Source: Sansalvadorimonas sp965221135 (lineage in GTDB: Bacteria; Pseudomonadota; Gammaproteobacteria; Pseudomonadales; Endozoicomonadaceae). Taken from it: a stretch of DNA of 64,000 nucleotides. A program made the position numbers and the translations under genes. The notes under the pieces are model-generated. The model was not told where the DNA came from. It saw only the letters and a program-made list of their open reading frames with translations, and did not search any database. This document shows, piece by piece, positions 59,614 through 64,000 of this stretch. Within the stretch, counting starts at the first letter, position 1. Every line of letters starts with the position of its first letter. The DNA lies in the NCBI GenBank assembly GCA_965221135.1, contig CBDCRZ010000121.1:930001-994000 (forward strand), in the 5' to 3' direction.

Positions 59614-62325
59614 CTAGCCGGTATTTCTCATGCCTGCCGCTATTCCGGTGATTGTGACCATAAGAGCCTGACTGCATTCACCGCACCCTTGCTGCTTGCC
59701 ATTACGGCTGCGATCCAGCAGCTCAGCCTGCAAAAAATGCAGAGGATCAGAGTAAGGGTTACGCAGTTCAATCGCTTTACGAACCCAGGGCTGGTCAGCC
59801 AGCAGCTCACCACCACACAACTCGCGGGTCACATCGGCCGCGTCACTGAGCATACCCCTGAGTTTCTCACCCAAATGTTTCAAATCATCGGGCACCAGAC
59901 GTTGATCATAGTAGCGGGCAATATCGGCATCAGTTTTCAGGTACACCATTTCCAGAAGCTGCAGGCGGGCGCGGAAGAACGGCCAGTGTTCCAGCATTTC
60001 CTGTATCAGAGGTTGCTGCCCTCTTTCCTTCAGCTTGCTAAGCGCTACACCACTGCCCAACCAGGCAGGCAGCATCAAACGGTTTTGACTCCAGGCAAAA
60101 ATCCAGGGAATCGCCCGCAGACTTTCCACACCACCATTGGGTTTACGTTTCGTCGGTCGACTGCCTAACGGCAGAAGCCCCAGTTCCTGTTCTGGTGTCG
60201 CGGCACGGAAGTAAGGCACAAACTCCGGTTCTTCCCGCACCATACCCCGGTACTCTATAAGCGATTCTTCGGAGAGCTGATCCATCACTGCACGCCATTC
60301 GTCCCTGGGCGCAGGCGGCGGCAAAATGGTCGCCTCCAGCGTGGCACTGGCATAGAGCGCCAGACTCTCAACCGCAATGCGGGGGAAGCCAAACTTGAAG
60401 CGAATCATTTCACCCTGTTCCGTCACCCGGAAATGACCGGCTACCGAACCCGGAGGCTGGGAGAGAATCGCCTGATGGGCAGGGCCACCTCCACGACCAA
60501 CGGTACCGCCACGGCCATGGAACAATGTCAGGTGTACATCCTGCTCCCTGCAGACCCGGGTCAGCCCCTCCATAGCCCGGTATTGCGCCCAGGCGGCAGC
60601 CATTTGGCCTGCATCCTTGGCTGAGTCAGAATAGCCAACCATCACCATCTGCTGTCCGGCAGCATAGTGTCTATACCAGGGAACATTGAGCAGGCTTTCA
60701 ATGCTGTCGCTGGCCTGATTCAAATCCGCAAGGGTTTCAAACAGCGGTGCCACCGGCATATCAAAGGGACACCCGCTTTCGCGCAGCAGTAGAATCACTG
60801 CCAGCACATCCGAGGGAGTACTGGCCATGGAAATAATATACGGCCCCAGTCGTTCTGGCTCCTGCGCCGCTATCACCCGACAGGTGTCCAACACCTCCTG
60901 AGAGTCAGCGGAAGGCTGCCAACGGGGTGATATCAACGGACGAGGGTTATCCAGTTCAGCCAGAAGAAATTTCTGTCGTTCCTGCTCACTGGCCTGACCA
61001 TAATCGGGCAGTCCAAGGTACTGTGTCAGCTCGGAGAATACCTGGGTGTGACGCTCTGACTCCTGACGAATATCCAGCCGTACCAGCCCCAGTCCAAAAC
61101 AACGGGCACGCCAGAGGTTATCCCGCAGGGCACCATTGGCAATAGTTTTCAGTCCACTGCGACACAGAGAGTCGTAACACATTTGCAGCGGATTAGTCAG
61201 CTCTTCATCACGATGCAGAAGCCCCTGTTCATCACCACCCTCACCCCGTAGTTCCGCTTCACACCAGGCTCTGGTCTGCTTCAAACGCTTTCGCAGAGTG
61301 CGCAGTACCGAACGGTAAGGTTCAGTGTTTTCACTCTTACCGGAGCACTGCCGGCTCAACGCAGCCAGCTCGGGGGTGCACTCCGGCATCGACAGTTCAG
61401 CTGTCAGATCTTTCAGTTCACGAATAAACAGGTCAGCCGCCATCCAGCGACCATTCAGCAGCACTCGCCGGGTAATTTTGGCTGTCACATTGGGGTTACC
61501 ATCCCTGTCTCCACCCATCCAGGAGGAGAAACGCAAAGGCATGACCGTGACAGGCAGAGGTTTACCGGTAGCATCCTGAAGACGTTCATCCAGCTGTTTG
61601 AGAAACCGGGGCAGTGCTTTCCAGAGGGAGTGCTCAACAGTCGCAAAACCCCAGCGGGATTCATCTTCCGGAGTTGGACGCTTGTCTCGTATTTCAGGGG
61701 TATGCCAGATCTGGCTGATCAGCTGCTGTAGCCGGTCAAGGGTTTCCTTCTTTTCACGGGGCAACAGGTGCTGACTGTCCAGATCCCGCAGGCAGCGGAT
61801 AATACCATTAAATTTCTGGATAACAGTTCGGCGGGTCACTTCGGTGGGGTGTGCAGTCAACACCAGTTCAACCTTCATATCCAGCACATGCTGGTAGAGC
61901 CTATCGCTGCTTATCTCTTTGCTCTTCAGGCGCTGAAACAGAGATTCCAGTGGATCTGGTGCTGTACCCAGGTGTTCCCGACTGCGGGATACCGTATGGT
62001 ATTGCTCAGCCAGATTGGCCAGATTGAGAAACTGGGTAAAGGCCCGGGCAACGGGGAGTAATTCGTTGTCAGACAGGCCATGAAGGAAATCCAGCAGCTG
62101 CTTGTGAGCGGTTTCATCACCGCTGCGGGCAGCTTTGGAGAAATGGCGAATCTGCTCAATCTTCTCGAGAAAATCGGCTCCAAGATGATTCTCTATGGAG
62201 TGCCCCAGTAGCGAGCCCAGCAGACTGACATTCTGCCGCAGTGCCGCATTCTCATCAGTCGATTCTGTGGCATCACAGCTTTCCTGGCTGCTTCCGTTAC
62301 TGCTGTTCTTCGCACTCTTCGCCAT
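59614..62325 (-). CDS. ppc: Phosphoenolpyruvate carboxylase
   Basis: This 903-residue enzyme has all PEPC landmarks: the catalytic His in VLTAHPTEVTRRT (about 155-167), SSWMGGDRDGNPNVT, MVGYSDSAKDAG, the glycine-rich FHGRGGTVGRGGGP loop, and the C-terminal GIAAGMRNTG that binds allosteric effectors. It carboxylates PEP to oxaloacetate to refill the TCA cycle. The N-terminal ~30 residues (Ser/Asn/Asp-rich) are an extension relative to E. coli. It is a single gene with a 416-base upstream region. Confidence 0.98.
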   Translation of the reverse strand: MAKSAKNSSNGSSQESCDATESTDENAALRQNVSLLGSLLGHSIENHLGADFLEKIEQIRHFSKAARSGDETAHKQLLDFLHGLSDNELLPVARAFTQFLNLANLAEQYHTVSRSREHLGTAPDPLESLFQRLKSKEISSDRLYQHVLDMKVELVLTAHPTEVTRRTVIQKFNGIIRCLRDLDSQHLLPREKKETLDRLQQLISQIWHTPEIRDKRPTPEDESRWGFATVEHSLWKALPRFLKQLDERLQDATGKPLPVTVMPLRFSSWMGGDRDGNPNVTAKITRRVLLNGRWMAADLFIRELKDLTAELSMPECTPELAALSRQCSGKSENTEPYRSVLRTLRKRLKQTRAWCEAELRGEGGDEQGLLHRDEELTNPLQMCYDSLCRSGLKTIANGALRDNLWRARCFGLGLVRLDIRQESERHTQVFSELTQYLGLPDYGQASEQERQKFLLAELDNPRPLISPRWQPSADSQEVLDTCRVIAAQEPERLGPYIISMASTPSDVLAVILLLRESGCPFDMPVAPLFETLADLNQASDSIESLLNVPWYRHYAAGQQMVMVGYSDSAKDAGQMAAAWAQYRAMEGLTRVCREQDVHLTLFHGRGGTVGRGGGPAHQAILSQPPGSVAGHFRVTEQGEMIRFKFGFPRIAVESLALYASATLEATILPPPAPRDEWRAVMDQLSEESLIEYRGMVREEPEFVPYFRAATPEQELGLLPLGSRPTKRKPNGGVESLRAIPWIFAWSQNRLMLPAWLGSGVALSKLKERGQQPLIQEMLEHWPFFRARLQLLEMVYLKTDADIARYYDQRLVPDDLKHLGEKLRGMLSDAADVTRELCGGELLADQPWVRKAIELRNPYSDPLHFLQAELLDRSRNGKQQGCGECSQALMVTITGIAAGMRNTG

Positions 62326-62741
62326 AACCGGGAGTCTCCCTCTTTATGATGACTGAATCGAAAATATCCTATGTGCATTAAAAATACACCCTTGGAAACT
62401 GTCGCGAGTAGAGATTTTTTCTGTTTTTGTAACCAGCTTTCTCTGCCTCTTTGGGGAACTGAACAGGAAACCTGCTTATAACAGGCCTTCACTAAACCTG
62501 TACCTCTGAGGGATGAGCCTGGAACCGGGGCTGTTATAGAAAGGCTTAATCTACTGGAACGGTATCCGCCTTGCCGCTGGAGTGCGGCGCATGAATATAA
62601 AGAGCAGGCGCCTATTTTCACTCTATGACAGGAGAAAATTCAACACGTAAAGAAAGCGGATAAACGCGGCTCTCAGATCATGGTTTTGATGGCGTGGGTT
62701 CACAAACAATAAGTTTGCAACTGGCCTCCCCACAGTTCCCG
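62326..62741. other. Intergenic region upstream of ppc
   Basis: It must hold the ppc promoter on the minus strand; a GAGGGAG ribosome site lies just before the start. The first ~400 bases contain AT-rich segments but no confident promoter match, and no gene. The right boundary is the extended stop of the right-edge gene. Confidence 0.4.
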
Positions 62742-64000
62742 TCATATTGCTCCCTGGGAAGGTCTTGCAGGGCGCAGGTTGTACCCCCCTTCAAATAAAG
62801 CTCCTGTCAGGTTATCGGGACAGTAGAGAATGGTTCCACGCCAGTGATGTTTATGACCACACAGCCAGGGCTCTCCATCGCCTTCTTCAACAACACTAAT
62901 GGCAGGGCCATTACAACAATCCTCCGTAAAAGAATATGTGACGTCTGGCGAAAACGATGTGACATGATGTTCCGTGTGGCAAAGATAGGTTACCAGCCCG
63001 TCTGTTCCATAACAGCCGGTACCGGCCTTGACATAAACCGTGACTTTTTTTCCTGCAGGAATGCTGCTGGATTTAAATGTGACCGAATAGTCTGCCTGAG
63101 CCAGACTGCATAGTCGCGGATTATCAAGGAAGCTACTCCCCCTGAATATGGACTAAACGATCCAGCGACAACCAGTAAAAATCCCGTTCCCAGCCCGGGC
63201 AGGAAAACACCACTGTCTGCATAAAGTTATGCAGGTTGTGCCTGGCTTTTTCGAGGCCTGTCTCTATATCCAGAACAACGCTGTCTTCATTTCTTAAGGC
63301 GCCACGATGATCCGATGTGATCAGCTCGCCGGTATCCGGATAGTAAATCGTATGACCACCCATGCAGAATGACGGCTTGTTCCAAATCGGTGTCAGTTTG
63401 TTATCGCCGTTATAGCGGTAGGCTGTGACCACGGCATTGGCGGAATCAAAAGCCACCAGGATTTTTCGTACCGGACAGTACACCGGCGGGTTGGTAATCG
63501 TGCCACCATCTATACCACTGATAGTTTCATACTGGTGATCAGTGGCGTTGTTCAGGTTCACACGGTGAACACGATTGGGTGTGGGGTTAACACCATTACC
63601 CCGCATGGAAAATTCCATGGTGTGCTTGCCGTTATCAATAAACCATGCATTGTTTTCCGAGATAACCGCATCCCAGCCATAGCTCTGGGGCAGGACGGTG
63701 TTTGAGTTGGGATTGCTGATGTAGTCGTAGGACCAGCTCTCGTCCCTGACCAGGGTTTGCTGTTGGGTATCAAAGTTGAACCGGAACACGGAGCGGACGC
63801 CCACCACATACACGCAGTTCCCTCTGGCACTGATTCGGGCAATAGACGGCTCCGGCAGTGGAACAAAGTCTGCGGTATGGTTCAGGTGTTCATCCAGTAC
63901 CGACAATGATGTTTGTCCTGTATCACTGATGGGTTTGGCCACCAGATAGCCATTATCCAGCACAACATGGGAGTTGTAGGGCAGGTCAAAAGGGTGACGG
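62742..64000 (-). pseudogene. Unknown beta-rich, probably secreted protein; frameshifted, 5' end beyond the window
   Basis: The main frame is open from the window edge (RHPFDLPYNSHVVLD, upstream of GTG 63963) to a TAG at 63133. Repeated short strands (CVYVVGVRSVFRFNFD, KILVAFDSANAVVTAYRYNG, GELITSDHRG) suggest a beta-propeller. Removing one base from the C5 run at 63138-63142 continues it as GSSFLDNPRLC, AGKKVTVYVKAGTGCYG and CGHKHHWRGTILYC, ending at TGA 62742-62744. That 132-codon tail has no ATG, GTG or TTG, so it is not a separate gene. The tail has paired cysteines, as in secreted domains. Read as one gene with a single-base indel; function unknown. Confidence 0.6.

Noticed and set aside
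62844..63113. 90-codon plus-strand frame near the right edge
   Set aside because: It is the complementary shadow of the minus-strand C-terminal extension of the right-edge gene.

Overview
The window looks like a chromosomal segment of a marine gammaproteobacterium, most likely a host-associated member of the Endozoicomonas / Hahellaceae type. This is inferred from gene content and was not confirmed by any search. Housekeeping genes of gammaproteobacterial type (rsxABCDGE, nth, dapE, rlmA, plsB, rsmJ, uppP, tsaB, adk, ppc) are all intact. They alternate with blocks of unrecognised, secreted or eukaryote-like proteins: an ankyrin protein, a ubiquitin-specific protease, sequon-rich surface proteins with a C-terminal membrane anchor, and large signal-peptide proteins.

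Layout: 1-4.1 kb holds a minus-strand cluster of unknown proteins, one of them frameshifted at an A6/T6 run. 4.2-7.7 kb holds a COG0523 (CobW-like) GTPase behind a Zur-like palindrome, a conserved hypothetical protein, a catalytically degenerate ABC ATPase and a divergent periplasmic solute-binding protein. 7.8-12.1 kb holds a 916-residue GLUG-like surface protein, a partial duplicate of its 5' end, and an ankyrin protein with a coupled small ORF. 12.7-18.6 kb is the complete Rnf/Rsx electron-transport operon. It is separated from nth (21.9 kb) by an rlmG pseudogene and two unknown genes. 23.0-26.6 kb is a second GLUG-like surface gene, broken by a G14 tract and by an A6/T6 run in its signal peptide; it is a strong candidate for phase variation.

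27-37 kb is a catabolic and transport cluster: DUF3726-like protein, a 587-residue unknown protein, LysR regulator, aldehyde dehydrogenase, M19-type dipeptidase, BCCT transporter, RidA and a ThrE-like exporter. It probably imports and oxidises a quaternary amine or amino-acid-like compound (inference). 37.4-42.2 kb holds an apparently circularly permuted DAAO-like flavoprotein, a secreted subtilase, an HSL-type hydrolase lacking its serine nucleophile, and small proteins. 42.3-49.3 kb is dapE, a USP-type deubiquitinase with an NLS-like segment, rlmA and plsB. 49.4-56.3 kb holds three unknown secreted or membrane proteins, one with a nucleotidyltransferase-like motif set. 56.3-62.3 kb is rsmJ-uppP-tsaB, adk and ppc on the minus strand. 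The right edge holds a secreted-looking protein, frameshifted near its C-terminus and running off the window.

Frame breaks occur only in the accessory genes. The roughly 25 kb of housekeeping genes is unbroken. This argues for real decay or phase variation rather than uniform sequencing error, although homopolymer errors cannot be excluded from sequence alone.
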